Origin: Streptomyces umbrinus
GTDB taxonomy: Bacteria > Actinomycetota > Actinomycetes > Streptomycetales > Streptomycetaceae
Length of the DNA stretch: 64,000 bases
Assembly (NCBI RefSeq): GCF_030817415.1
Contig: NZ_JAUSZI010000002.1
Coordinates: 5,022,001-5,086,000 of the forward strand
Direction: 5' to 3'
Under the pieces are notes generated by a model, which had not been told where the DNA came from, did no database searches, and saw only the letters and a program-made list of their open reading frames with translations. The position numbers were made by a program, and so were the translations under genes. Below are positions 25,564-34,126 of this stretch, piece by piece. The stretch's first letter is position 1, and each line of letters opens with the position of its first letter.

Positions 25564-26559
25564 TCACTCCCCCACCGAAGACACCGCGGACACCGACACA
25601 GCCCGCGCGAATCCACCGTCCACCATCAGATTCGCCACGGTCTCCAGCTCCGGCGGATTGCCCGCGAGCCGGGCCAGGAACTGGTCGAAGTCGTCCCCAC
25701 AGGGCAGCAGCAGCCGCTGCACACGCTCCGGGGGCGCCCACAGGTCCTGGTCACGGGCGTCGTCGTACGCGCAGAACCACACGGACCCGACGCTGTCGCC
25801 CTTGACCTTCACGGCGAGCAGACCGCCCTGGACGAAGCCGACGCCCAGATAGTCCTTGGTGAGGTGGTCCCGCAGACATTTGTTGACGTACACGAGGTCG
25901 TTGACGGCGGCCTCGTCGCGCACGGTGAAGAACGGCTGGTCGACCAGCAGTCCCAGCTCGGCGTCGAGCGCGGCACCCATCGGGGCGCACCCGCCGGCGG
26001 CCTTCAGGAACGACCGGTACGCGCCGGGCAGCCGGTACCCGAGGTCCTCCTCGACGCCCAGCACCTCCTGCTCGGTCACCGCGACGGCGGCCTTGGGCAG
26101 CCCGAAGTGCGCGGGCCGCGTCTCCTGCAGGGGCCGGGTCCCGCGCTTGTTCTGGTCGACGGCCGCGGTGGCAAGTCCGCCGTGGTGGCGCAGAAGCGCC
26201 TTCACCTCGACCGGCACCAGCTCCAGCCGCCGGGTCCCCGGCACGTGGTGCCAGGTCCAGCCGTGCGGAGTGGCGACGGGCGGGATGGTGTCCCACAGGT
26301 CATGACCGTCCGCGGCCATGGCCGCGTTCGCGGACACGTAGTCCGTCAGCCGAAGTTCGTCGACCCCGAACCCCTCGGGCGGCTCGGCGATCTCCGCAGC
26401 GGCACGTGCATAGAACGAGAAGTCGGGATAGCCGCGGTCGTCGACACGTACACCTCTCGGGTGACGCGCCGCCCGGACCGGGTCCGGGAAGTGCACGACC
26501 TGCCCGGCGTAGGCCGCGTTCGGCGGCGCGGCTTGTTGCCCGAGCCGACCTGTCGTCAT
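25564..26559 (-). CDS. WHH-type HNH nuclease domain fused to SMI1/KNR4 (SUKH-1) domain
   Basis: 331 aa. Residues about 28-130 match the WHH variant of HNH nucleases used as toxins: GYPDFSFYAR, DLWDTIPP, then PHGWTWHHVPGTRRLELVPV with W103-H104-H105, and HHGG at 125-128. The linker is followed by an SMI1/KNR4 (SUKH-1) domain from about 160 to 310 (LGVEEDLGYRLPGAYRSFLK, then VNDLVYVN). So a nuclease-like and an immunity-like domain are in one chain. The ATG at 26557-26559 follows CAGGGGGCAA; an earlier in-frame ATG lacks a site. First gene of the minus-strand arm of the SUKH cluster. Cytosolic. Confidence 0.82.
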   Translation of the reverse strand: MTTGRLGQQAAPPNAAYAGQVVHFPDPVRAARHPRGVRVDDRGYPDFSFYARAAAEIAEPPEGFGVDELRLTDYVSANAAMAADGHDLWDTIPPVATPHGWTWHHVPGTRRLELVPVEVKALLRHHGGLATAAVDQNKRGTRPLQETRPAHFGLPKAAVAVTEQEVLGVEEDLGYRLPGAYRSFLKAAGGCAPMGAALDAELGLLVDQPFFTVRDEAAVNDLVYVNKCLRDHLTKDYLGVGFVQGGLLAVKVKGDSVGSVWFCAYDDARDQDLWAPPERVQRLLLPCGDDFDQFLARLAGNPPELETVANLMVDGGFARAVSVSAVSSVGE

Positions 26560-26633
26560 GGCGGTTGCCCCCTGCGGCGTTCTGAAGGATCGCGGATATC
26601 GACAGCCTATGCGGTTGAACGACACCGGTCACC

Positions 26634-26675
26634 GGGCCTCCGGTTCCGTACCGGCCAGCGGGGCTCCGGTTCCGT
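26634..26675. promoter_or_regulatory. 16-bp direct repeat in the divergent promoter of the SUKH cluster
   Basis: GGGCCTCCGGTTCCGT (26634-26649) and GGGGCTCCGGTTCCGT (26660-26675) differ at one base and start 26 bp apart. They lie in the 249-bp gap between the WHH-SUKH gene and the YwqJ-type gene, which must hold both promoters. A regulator-binding role is inferred from position. Confidence 0.4.
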
Positions 26676-26808
26676 GACCTGCCGTCATCGCGCCGTGACG
26701 GTGCGGCGAAGACCACGCGTGTCGCGGCGCCCCAGCTTCCGCACCAGCCACGGAGTTTGGCAGTCTGTCCGAGCACCGGGGGATGCGGTAAGGGGAGGAA
26801 ACAGGACG

Positions 26809-27312
26809 ATGAACTCAACGCAGACAGGCAGGTCTGGTGACCCCAGAGTGGGCTGGAGCAACACCGACGCTCCCGTCACGCCCACACTCCTCCACCGCCG
26901 TGACGGCATACTTCCGACCATCGCCGCCGCCCTGTCCGTACGGGGCGCGACGCTCACCGGCACCGCGGGCCGGGGCGACCAGCCGCCGCCGCTCCACCCG
27001 CTCGTCCGGGACTTCCTGGACACACTGACGAGCGGACAGCGCGACCGCTTCACCGGTCGCTGCGCCGAAGTGATCCTCATCTCCCGCCACATCACGGCGG
27101 TGGACGCGGACCGTTCCAAACGGGCCGCCCGCAAACCCATGACCAACGGAGAGGCCCGCAAGTCCCTCAAGCAGGCCAAACTCACCGCCCGCCGCATCCG
27201 CGAGGACGGCGACCCGCTGCACGGCAGTTTCGCGCCGCCCTGCCGCTCCTGCACCGCGCTCAGCGCCCACTTCGGCGTACGCATCGTCGACCCGACGGCA
27301 CCACGGGACTGA
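26809..27312 (+). CDS. YwqJ-related putative deaminase
   Basis: 167 aa. The zinc-dependent deaminase motifs are intact: C-A-E at residues 85-87 (GRCAEVILISRHI) and P-P-C-R-S-C at 143-148 (HGSFAPPCRSCTALSAHFGV). This is the YwqJ branch, found as toxin domains in polymorphic toxin systems. Here it is a stand-alone soluble protein with no export signal. AGGGGAGGAAACAGG provides a strong ribosome site for the ATG at 26809. It is followed after 94 bp by a SUKH-3 gene in the same direction, fitting a toxin-then-immunity order. The target base or nucleic acid is unknown. Confidence 0.87.
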   Translation: MNSTQTGRSGDPRVGWSNTDAPVTPTLLHRRDGILPTIAAALSVRGATLTGTAGRGDQPPPLHPLVRDFLDTLTSGQRDRFTGRCAEVILISRHITAVDADRSKRAARKPMTNGEARKSLKQAKLTARRIREDGDPLHGSFAPPCRSCTALSAHFGVRIVDPTAPRD

Positions 27313-27406
27313 GAAACCCCTCTTCCCCCACACAGGGCGTCACCCGCGCCCCTTGCAGAAGCCGCCGAACCACTGCCGCGGCAGCTCAGACGAACGCGAA
27401 GGTCCG

Positions 27407-27919
27407 ATGCACACCGACCGCACCTCTCCCTCCCCCACACCGACCTCGACCCGGTTCTCCGCCGTGGTCGACGCCGCGCTGCGCTCCGCGGGGTGGCAGC
27501 CGGGACGCTGGGACATAAAGCAGGCCGAGATCTGGGCCGACGCCCTGCGCGGCCACGAGTCGCCGGCCGGTCACCGCCACTCCGTGTTCCCGGCGGCGGT
27601 CGAGGCCTGGGCGGAGTTCGGCGGTCTGCACATCCCGACCACGGCCCCGGGCCGCCAGATCGCCCCGACGCCTCTGCACCTGGACCCCCTGCACGGCCTC
27701 CACATGGCCCGTACGCTCGTGGACCTGGGCAGAGCCCTGGACAGCGAAGTGGCCCCGCTGGGCGAGGAGTCCGACACCAGAGCCCTGCTCGCCATCGACG
27801 CGGAGGGCCGCACCTACACCCTCGATCACACGGGCGACTGGTACCTGGGCGCGACGATCGACCAGGCCCTGACCACACTTGTCTCGGGCCTGGAACCGGT
27901 ACGCCTGACGGCCGGCTGA
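27407..27919 (+). CDS. SUKH-3 domain immunity-type protein
   Basis: 170 aa. The segment FSAVVDAALRSAGWQPGRWD, then VEAWAEFGGLHIP, DLGRAL, PLGEE and LLAIDAEGRTYTLDHTGDWY matches the SUKH-3 pattern (N-terminal helix, 'GW.pgr', 'FGGL', central acidic 'G...g.l..d..G..y'). SUKH proteins are immunity factors for nuclease/deaminase toxins. The ATG at 27407 follows GAAGG. It is presumed partner of the YwqJ-type deaminase 94 bp upstream. The gene is followed by a 375-bp repeat-rich gap. Confidence 0.8.
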   Translation: MHTDRTSPSPTPTSTRFSAVVDAALRSAGWQPGRWDIKQAEIWADALRGHESPAGHRHSVFPAAVEAWAEFGGLHIPTTAPGRQIAPTPLHLDPLHGLHMARTLVDLGRALDSEVAPLGEESDTRALLAIDAEGRTYTLDHTGDWYLGATIDQALTTLVSGLEPVRLTAG

Positions 27920-28031
27920 ACGGGCGCGGGCTCTCCGGGCCGGGCGGCCTCGACGAACTCCGTCCCGGGCCGGACTCACTCCGTCCCGCCCCGCCGCCGC
28001 CCAGCTCGCCCCGGCCCGTCCCTACCGGACT

Positions 28032-28297
28032 CCGGGCCAGTTCACCCCGGACGGATTCGCTCCAGACCGGTCTCACTCCAGACCGGTTTCGCCCCGGGCC
28101 GGTTCACCGGGGACGGATTCACTCCGGGCGGTTCGCCCTGGCCCGGCTCACCCCGGACGGATTCACCACAGACCGGCTCATCCCGGACCAGTTCACCCCC
28201 GGCCCGGCCCGCTCAGTCCCGACCCGGTTCACCCCGGACCGGTTCACGCCACCCCGGCGTTCACGCCACCTCGACGCTCACGCCACCTCGACGCTCA
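28032..28297. repeat. degenerate 15-bp tandem repeats, then 17-bp units running into a kinase stop codon
   Basis: The gap 27920-28294 has no gene. From about 28032 to 28254 it is a run of roughly 14 degenerate 15-bp units with a consensus near CCGGACCGGTTCACC. From 28261 an exact 17-bp unit TCACGCCACCTCGACGC occurs twice (28261-28277, 28278-28294), and a third TCACGCC begins at 28295, where TCA is the complement of the sensor-kinase stop codon. So the second array, like that at 2018, seems to have grown from a gene's 3' end. Read as protein it gives degenerate pentapeptides but lacks a start. Confidence 0.8.
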
Positions 28298-29623
28298 CGC
28301 CTCCGCCGGAATCACCGCCGAGACCCGGAAGCCGCCCGCGTCGGTGGGGCCGGACACGAACACGCCCCCGAGCCCCAGGACCCGCTCCTTCATCCCCACC
28401 AGACCGTTCCCCCCGCTGGGCAGCCGCGCGTCGGACGCGGCACCGGGCTCGGGCGGGGGTCCGTTCTCCACCTGCATGGCGATCTCGGCCCCGCGGTGCG
28501 CGACCCGCACCCGGGTCTTCGCCCCCGCCGCATGCTTGTGGACGTTGGTCAGCGCCTCCTGCACCACGCGATAGGCGGTCTGCTCCACCAGGGCCGCATA
28601 ACCCCGGGCATCCCCCTCCACGAACAGGTCGACGACCATCCCCGCGGCGGCGGACTGCCCCACCAGCTCCTGGAGATCATCGAGGCAGGGTCCGTCCCCC
28701 GTCTCCTCGTCCACGGCCCGGGACGCCGCGGCGGCGGCCGCGACCCCCACCGCCGCGAGCGGCACGGTCTGCATCCGTACGGAGGAGCCCCCGTAACCCC
28801 CCTCGCCCGTACGCAGAACCCCCAGCATCTCCCGCAGTTCGGTCAGCGCCTGCCGTCCCATGTCCCCCACGAGCGAGGCGTTCTTGACGGCCTTCTCGGG
28901 GTCCTTGCGCGCCACGGCCTGCAGAGCCGCCGCGTGCACGACCATCAGACTCACCCGGTGCGCGACGACGTCGTGCATCTCGCGGGCGATCCGGGTCCGC
29001 TCCTCGTTGCGCGCCCACTCCGCCCGCTCCTCGGCCCGCTCGGCCAGCAACATCAACTCCCGCTCCAGGGAGTCGGCCCGCTCCCGCAGACTCTCCATCA
29101 GCCGCCGCCTGGCCCCCACGTACAACCCGAGCAGGATCGGCGGCGCGGTCATCCCGAGCGAGGTGGTGATGGACACGAACGGTACGAACCAGTCGCCCAC
29201 CATCTGAAGGTCGCCCCGCACCATCCCCTGGTGCGCGCGCACGTACGTGACGATGAGCATGCCCACCATCGACATACCGGCCAGCGCCCCGATGATCCGC
29301 CGGGGCATCTCGGACGCGGCGAGCGTGTAGAGCCCGACGAGCCCCATCAGGAACCCCATCTGGGCCGGTGTGATGGCGATCGACACCAGCACCACGGCGA
29401 TGGGCCACCGCCTCCGGAACAGCAGCACGGACCCGGCGAGGGCCCCGAACACCATCCCGGCGGGCACCGGCACGCCCGCCGCGTCCGCGAAGGGATACCC
29501 CTCGATCGCACACTCCACGGCGGACACCAGCGCGAGGGTCCCGTCGAGCACCGCGCTGCGCCACCTCGCCCACCACCACGGCCCGGTCAGGGTCGCGGTG
29601 TGGTCTTCCCCCGTCGTGGTCAT
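28295..29623 (-). CDS. sensor histidine kinase, NarL/DesK type (HisKA_3)
   Basis: 442 aa. The N-terminal ~170 residues hold five to six membrane helices with no large external domain. A HisKA_3 dimerisation segment follows with the phosphoacceptor His217 in EERTRIAREMHDVVAHR. The ATPase domain has the N-box EALTNVHKHA and a G-box around GGNGLVGMKERV. Such kinases pair with LuxR-type response regulators, but none is adjacent, so it is an orphan. Candidates elsewhere in the window are at 41882 and 49114, with no direct evidence. The 266 bp upstream, to the tRNA, holds its promoter and nothing else I can see. Confidence 0.93.
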   Translation of the reverse strand: MTTTGEDHTATLTGPWWWARWRSAVLDGTLALVSAVECAIEGYPFADAAGVPVPAGMVFGALAGSVLLFRRRWPIAVVLVSIAITPAQMGFLMGLVGLYTLAASEMPRRIIGALAGMSMVGMLIVTYVRAHQGMVRGDLQMVGDWFVPFVSITTSLGMTAPPILLGLYVGARRRLMESLRERADSLERELMLLAERAEERAEWARNEERTRIAREMHDVVAHRVSLMVVHAAALQAVARKDPEKAVKNASLVGDMGRQALTELREMLGVLRTGEGGYGGSSVRMQTVPLAAVGVAAAAAASRAVDEETGDGPCLDDLQELVGQSAAAGMVVDLFVEGDARGYAALVEQTAYRVVQEALTNVHKHAAGAKTRVRVAHRGAEIAMQVENGPPPEPGAASDARLPSGGNGLVGMKERVLGLGGVFVSGPTDAGGFRVSAVIPAEA

Positions 29624-29889
29624 GCCTCCAGCCTACGGTCGCCCCCCGCCGCTTTTCCGGTGAGTTTCGCGTACTGGCCTACACCACTCGCCGTAATCGA
29701 ACAGACACGAAACCCGCCGCAATCCGCCGAAAACCCAGAACCGGCCCAAGCCGCCCCCCGAGTCACCCCACGCCCGCCCCGCACCACCCGGCGCAGTCGA
29801 AGTACCGTCGCACCGAAGGCACCCGGTACGGCATAGTGTTGGATGTCGACTCGGCAGCCCGACCGGATCTCCGGTCCCGTCGAGTTCCA

Positions 29890-29961
29890 TCCCCCGTGGT
29901 GTAATTGGCAGCACTGTGGCTTTTGGTGCCATCTGTCCGGGTTCGAGTCCTGGCGGGGGAG
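29890..29961 (+). tRNA. tRNA-Gln (UUG anticodon)
   Basis: A 72-nt cloverleaf. Acceptor TCCCCCG pairs with CGGGGGA, D-arm GTG...CAC encloses the AATTGG loop, and anticodon stem GTGGC/GCCAT has loop TTTTGGT and anticodon TTG. The T-arm CCGGG-TTCGAGT-CCTGG follows, with a discriminator G. The CCA end is not encoded. It lies 129 bp upstream of glmU, a placement I recall from other Streptomyces. Confidence 0.95.
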
Positions 29962-30090
29962 CGCTACACGAACCGGGCCCCGACCGCACTGTCAGGGCCC
30001 GCTCCCATTTCTCCCTCACAACGCCCCGGTATCCTGCGGATGTCCACTCCCCAAAGGCACCCCAGCCATCCGAAGCCGAAGGGCATCCCC

Positions 30091-31539
30091 GTGAGCGCCA
30101 ACCGCCCGGCAGCCGTCGTCGTTCTTGCAGCGGGTGAGGGCACCCGTATGAAGTCGGCCACGCCCAAGGTCCTGCACGACATCTGTGGCCGTTCTCTCGT
30201 CGGCCATGTACTCGCCGCCGCACGCGAGTTGGAGCCCGAGCATCTGGTGGTCGTCGTGGGCCACGCCCGCGAGAAGGTCACCGCGCACCTCACCGACACC
30301 GCTCCGGGTGTACGGACCGCCGTGCAGGCCGAGCAGAACGGCACGGGTCACGCCGTGCGGATGGCCCTGGAGGAGCTGGGCGGCGGCATCGACGGAACCG
30401 TCGTGGTCGTCTGCGGGGACACGCCCCTCCTCAGCGGCGGAACCCTGCGCGACCTCGCCTCCAACCACACCACCGACGGCAACGCGGTCACCGTGCTCAC
30501 CGCCGAGGTCCCGGACGCCACCGGCTACGGCCGCATCGTGCGCGACGGCGTCTCCGGCGCGGTCACCGCGATCGTCGAGCACAAGGACGCCTCGGAGTCC
30601 CAGCGCGCGATCCGCGAGATCAACTCCGGTGTCTTCGCCTTCGACGGACAGCTCCTCGCGGACGCGCTCGGCAAGGTCCGCACCGACAACAGCCAGGGCG
30701 AGGAGTACCTCACCGACGTCCTCGGCATCCTCCGCGAGGCCGGGCACCGCGTCGGCGCCTCCGTGGCGGGCGACCACCGCGAGATCGCCGGCATCAACAA
30801 CCGCGTCCAGCTCTCCGAGGCCCGCCGCATCCTCAACGACCGGCTGCTGGAGCGGGCGATGCTCGCCGGCGTCACCGTCGTCGACCCGGCCACCACCTGG
30901 ATCGACGTCACCGTCACCTTCGAGCAGGACGCGACCGTGCACCCCGGCACCCAGCTCCAGGGCGCCACACACCTCGCCGAGGGCGCCGAGGTCGGCCCCA
31001 ACTCCCGCCTGAAGGACACCAGGGTGGGCGCGGGCGCCCGGATCGACAACACGGTCTCCAACGGCGCCGAGGTCGGCCCCCAGGCGAGCGTGGGTCCGTA
31101 CGCGTATCTCCGCCCCGGCACCCGCCTCGGGCTGAAGTCCAAGGTGGGTACGTACGTGGAGACGAAGAACTCCACGATCGGCGAGGGAACGAAGGTGCCG
31201 CACCTCTCGTACGTGGGCGACGCGACGATCGGCGAGTACACGAACATCGGCGCCGCGAGCGTCTTCGTGAACTACGACGGCGAGGCCAAGCACCACACCA
31301 CGGTCGGGTCGCACTGCAAGACGGGTTCGGACAACATGTTTGTGGCGCCTGTCACGGTCGGGGACGGTTCCTACACCGCCGCGGGCTCCGTCATCACGAA
31401 GGACGTGCCGGCCGGTTCACTGGCCGTCGCCCGGGGCCAGCAGCGGAATATCGAGGGCTGGGTGGCCCGCAAGCGCCCCGGAAGCGCGGCCGCGAAGGCG
31501 GCGGAGGCGGCTGCCCGGGAGTCGGCCGACGAAAGCTGA
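30091..31539 (+). CDS. glmU: bifunctional N-acetylglucosamine-1-P uridyltransferase / glucosamine-1-P acetyltransferase
   Basis: 482 aa cytosolic enzyme giving UDP-GlcNAc for peptidoglycan. The N-terminal pyrophosphorylase domain has LAAGEGTRM at 12-20 and Lys in the following KSATPKVLHD. The C-terminal half is a left-handed beta-helix of hexapeptide repeats with acetyltransferase residues in GAASVFVNYDGEAKHHT. The GTG at 30091 with GAAGGG upstream is chosen; the frame is open further upstream through the tRNA, which cannot be coding. First of the glmU-prs-rplY-pth series, all on one strand. Confidence 0.98.
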   Translation: MSANRPAAVVVLAAGEGTRMKSATPKVLHDICGRSLVGHVLAAARELEPEHLVVVVGHAREKVTAHLTDTAPGVRTAVQAEQNGTGHAVRMALEELGGGIDGTVVVVCGDTPLLSGGTLRDLASNHTTDGNAVTVLTAEVPDATGYGRIVRDGVSGAVTAIVEHKDASESQRAIREINSGVFAFDGQLLADALGKVRTDNSQGEEYLTDVLGILREAGHRVGASVAGDHREIAGINNRVQLSEARRILNDRLLERAMLAGVTVVDPATTWIDVTVTFEQDATVHPGTQLQGATHLAEGAEVGPNSRLKDTRVGAGARIDNTVSNGAEVGPQASVGPYAYLRPGTRLGLKSKVGTYVETKNSTIGEGTKVPHLSYVGDATIGEYTNIGAASVFVNYDGEAKHHTTVGSHCKTGSDNMFVAPVTVGDGSYTAAGSVITKDVPAGSLAVARGQQRNIEGWVARKRPGSAAAKAAEAAARESADES

Positions 31540-31660
31540 CCGGAAAGCGGTGGGTCGGACTCGGCGTACCGTGATAGATGCACACCCGCACACCCAGCTG
31601 GGACCGCATCTGAGAACACATCTCAACATCCAGCTGAGACACCTCTGAGGAGACAGTGCT

Positions 31661-32632
31661 GTGACCGGGATCAAGACGACCGGCGAGAAGAAGATGATGT
31701 TCTTCTCCGGCCGCGCCCACCCCGAGCTTGCCGAGGAGGTCGCCCACCAGCTGGGTGTCGGGGTCGTCCCGACGAAGGCCTTCGACTTCGCCAACGGCGA
31801 GATCTACGTCCGCTACGAGGAGTCGGCCCGCGGCGCCGACTGCTTCCTCATCCAGAGCCACACCGCTCCGATCAACAAATGGATCATGGAGCAGCTCATC
31901 ATGATCGATGCTCTGAAGCGGGCCTCCGCCCGGAGCATCACCGTGATCATGCCGTTCTACGGTTACGCCCGGCAGGACAAGAAGCACCGCGGACGTGAAC
32001 CCATCTCGGCCCGTCTGATCGCCGACATGATGAAGACGGCCGGCGCCGACCGTCTCCTGACGGTCGATCTGCACACCGACCAGATCCAGGGATTCTTCGA
32101 CGGTCCCGTGGATCATCTGTTCTCGCTGCCGCTGCTCGCGGACTACGTGGGCCACAAGGTGGACCGCTCCAAGCTCACGGTCGTCTCGCCGGACGCCGGC
32201 CGCGTGCGCGTGGCCGACCGCTGGTGCGACCGCCTGGGCGCGCCCCTCGCGATCGTGCACAAGCGCCGCGACAAGGACGTCGCGAACCAGGTCACGGTCC
32301 ACGAGGTCGTCGGTGACGTCGAGGGCCGGGTCTGTGTCCTGGTCGACGACATGATCGACACCGGTGGCACGATCTGCGCCGCCGCGGACGCGCTGTTCGC
32401 GCACGGCGCGGAGGACGTCATCGTGACGGCCACGCACGGTGTGCTCTCCGGTCCGGCCGCCGACCGGCTGATGAACTCCAAGGTCAGCGAGTTCATCTTC
32501 ACGGACACCCTGCCCACCCCGGGCGAGCTGGAACTCGACAAGATCACCGTGCTGTCGATCGCGCCGACGATCGCCAACGCGGTGCGCGAGGTCTTCGAGG
32601 ACGGCTCGGTGACCAGCCTGTTCGACGAGTAG
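31661..32632 (+). CDS. prs: ribose-phosphate pyrophosphokinase
   Basis: 323 aa. Makes PRPP from ribose 5-phosphate and ATP for nucleotide, His and Trp synthesis. The flexible-loop and catalytic region (RQDKKHRGREPISARLIADM) and the PRPP-binding loop VLVDDMIDTGGT are intact, with normal length for class I enzymes. The GTG start follows TGAGGAG. The 121-bp gap after glmU has an 11-bp near-repeat CCAGCTGRGAC at 31594 and 31630, possibly regulatory. Confidence 0.98.
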   Translation: MTGIKTTGEKKMMFFSGRAHPELAEEVAHQLGVGVVPTKAFDFANGEIYVRYEESARGADCFLIQSHTAPINKWIMEQLIMIDALKRASARSITVIMPFYGYARQDKKHRGREPISARLIADMMKTAGADRLLTVDLHTDQIQGFFDGPVDHLFSLPLLADYVGHKVDRSKLTVVSPDAGRVRVADRWCDRLGAPLAIVHKRRDKDVANQVTVHEVVGDVEGRVCVLVDDMIDTGGTICAAADALFAHGAEDVIVTATHGVLSGPAADRLMNSKVSEFIFTDTLPTPGELELDKITVLSIAPTIANAVREVFEDGSVTSLFDE

Positions 32633-32678
32633 ACAGGAAGCAGGTCCACCGGTCCCGCGGGCCGCGTAGATCGATTTC

Positions 32679-32748
32679 TTGTACGGCCTCCCCGCCCCGT
32701 AAGCTGTCACAGTTGCTCGGCGAGGGAGGCCGCACTCTTTGGTGCGGC
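32679..32748 (+). promoter_or_regulatory. putative rplY promoter and leader hairpin
   Basis: TTGTAC (32679-32684) and TAAGCT (32700-32705) could be -35 and -10 hexamers, though the 15-bp spacing is short. In the leader that would follow, GCCGCAC-TCTTTG-GTGCGGC (32729-32748) forms a 7-bp hairpin 85 bp before the rplY start. In read-through RNA from prs, an alternative pairing GGCCTCCC/GGGAGGCC (32685/32724) would exclude part of that hairpin. I do not know an actinobacterial L25 leader of this form. Confidence 0.35.
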
Positions 32749-32832
32749 GGTCCGTTATCGACGCGCTCTTCGTAGCAGGCCGATGTTTTGGCCGGGTGAC
32801 CACCTTCCCCAACTGTTCTACGAGGAGTGACC

Positions 32833-33420
32833 ATGGCCGACGTCAAGCTCGCCGCCGAGACCCGCACCGAGTTCGGCAAGGGTGCCGCCCGCCGCATCCG
32901 CCGTGAGAACAAGGTTCCCGCGGTCGTCTACGGCCACGGCGCCGACCCCGTCCACATCACGCTCCCGGGCCACGAGCTCCAGCTCGCCCTGCGTACCCCG
33001 AACGTCCTGCTCACCCTGGACATCGAGGGCAAGACCGAGCTGGCGATCCCGAAGGCCGTCCAGCGCGACGCCATCAAGGGCTTCCTGGAGCACGTCGACC
33101 TGCTCACCGTGAAGCGCGGCGAGAAGGTCACCGTCGAGGTCTACGTCCACACCGAGGGCGAGCTGGCCCCGGGCGCCTTCCTGCTCGAGCACGTGCTGAG
33201 CACGCTGACGGTCGAGGCCGAGGCCACGCACATCCCCGAGTCGGTCACCGTGTCCATCGCGGGCCTGGAGGCCGGTGCCTCCATCTCCGCCAAGGACATC
33301 CCGCTCCCCGAGGGCACCACGCTGGTCATCGACGAGGACGCCGTCGTGCTCCAGGTCCTGGCCGCCCAGGCGGAGGAGCCCACCGAGGAAGCCGCGGCCG
33401 ACGAGGCCGCCGAGGCCTGA
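32833..33420 (+). CDS. rplY: 50S ribosomal protein L25 (Ctc/TL5 form)
   Basis: 195 aa. The N-terminal L25 domain (about 1-95) binds 5S rRNA. The C-terminal beta domain marks the general-stress (Ctc/TL5) form, and the tail is an acidic Glu/Ala stretch. The ATG at 32833 with GAGGAG upstream is preferred to an overlapping GTG at 32827. It follows prs by 200 bp, may have its own promoter, and ends at a strong hairpin. Confidence 0.97.
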   Translation: MADVKLAAETRTEFGKGAARRIRRENKVPAVVYGHGADPVHITLPGHELQLALRTPNVLLTLDIEGKTELAIPKAVQRDAIKGFLEHVDLLTVKRGEKVTVEVYVHTEGELAPGAFLLEHVLSTLTVEAEATHIPESVTVSIAGLEAGASISAKDIPLPEGTTLVIDEDAVVLQVLAAQAEEPTEEAAADEAAEA

Positions 33421-33439
33421 TCCCGCACCGGATCACCGT

Positions 33440-33477
33440 GCACCGGCCGCCGCTCCCGAGGGGGCGGCGGCCGGTGC
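33440..33477 (+). terminator. strong hairpin between rplY and pth
   Basis: GCACCGGCCGCCGC (33440-33453) pairs perfectly with GCGGCGGCCGGTGC (33464-33477), a 14-bp all-matched stem with a 10-nt loop, 20 bp after the rplY stop. No T-run is present. It would end or reduce transcription into pth. Confidence 0.8.
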
Positions 33478-33514
33478 GTGTCCCTGATCCGGACAGCCCG
33501 CCGACCGAGGACCC

Positions 33515-34126
33515 ATGGGAGACACGGACGTGACCACGGAACCAGGCGCCCCCTGGCTCATCGTGGGGCTCGGCAACCCCGGCCCCGAGTACGCCAGGAA
33601 CCGCCACAACGTGGGCTTCATGGTGGCCGACCTCCTCGCCGAGCGGATCGGCGGGAAGTTCAAGCGGGCCGGCAAGGCGCAGGCCCAGGTGATCGAGGGC
33701 CGTATCGGCCCGCCGGGACCGGCGAACCGCCGGGTGATCCTGGCCAAGCCGATGTCGTACATGAACCTGTCGGGCGGCCCGGTCACGGCGCTGCGCGACT
33801 TCTACAAGGTGCCGACGGCGAACATCGTCGCCGTCCACGACGAACTCGACATCGACTACGGCGTGCTGCGGCTGAAGCTCGGCGGCGGCGACAACGGCCA
33901 CAACGGCCTGAAGTCGATGACCAAGTCGATGGGCCCGGACTACCACCGCGTCCGTTTCGGCATCGGCCGCCCGCCGGGCCGCATGCAGGTGGCCGACTTC
34001 GTCCTGAAGGACTTCTCCGCGGCGGAGCGCAAGGAGCTGGACTACTTCGTGGACCGTGCGTCGGACGCGGTGGAGGCTCTCGTGATCGAGGGCCTGGAGC
34101 GGGCCCAGTCGACGTACAACTCCTGA
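33515..34126 (+). CDS. pth: peptidyl-tRNA hydrolase
   Basis: 203 aa. It recycles tRNA from dropped-off peptidyl-t[21 protein letters not shown] carries the catalytic His (H31), HDELDIDYG the catalytic Asp, and [11 protein letters not shown] the substrate-contacting Asn residues. Length is typical. The ATG at 33515 is used; a GTG six codons later is possible. Confidence 0.98.
   Translation: MGDTDVTTEPGAPWLIVGLGNPGPEYARNRHNVGFMVADLLAERIGGKFKRAGKAQAQVIEGRIGPPGPANRRVILAKPMSYMNLSGGPVTALRDFYKVPTANIVAVHDELDIDYGVLRLKLGGGDNGHNGLKSMTKSMGPDYHRVRFGIGRPPGRMQVADFVLKDFSAAERKELDYFVDRASDAVEALVIEGLERAQSTYNS

Noticed and set aside
22746..25805. 1019-codon open frame opposite the SUKH-4 giant gene
   Set aside because: Arg/Gly-rich shadow produced by the Gly/Pro-rich linker; no start signal.
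27493..28887. Plus-strand frame through SUKH-3 and the repeat array
   Set aside because: Out of frame with SUKH-3, made of repeat-derived pentapeptides, runs antisense into the kinase.
29905..30090. N-terminal extension of GlmU through the tRNA
   Set aside because: It would translate tRNA-Gln; homologues start at the GTG 30091.
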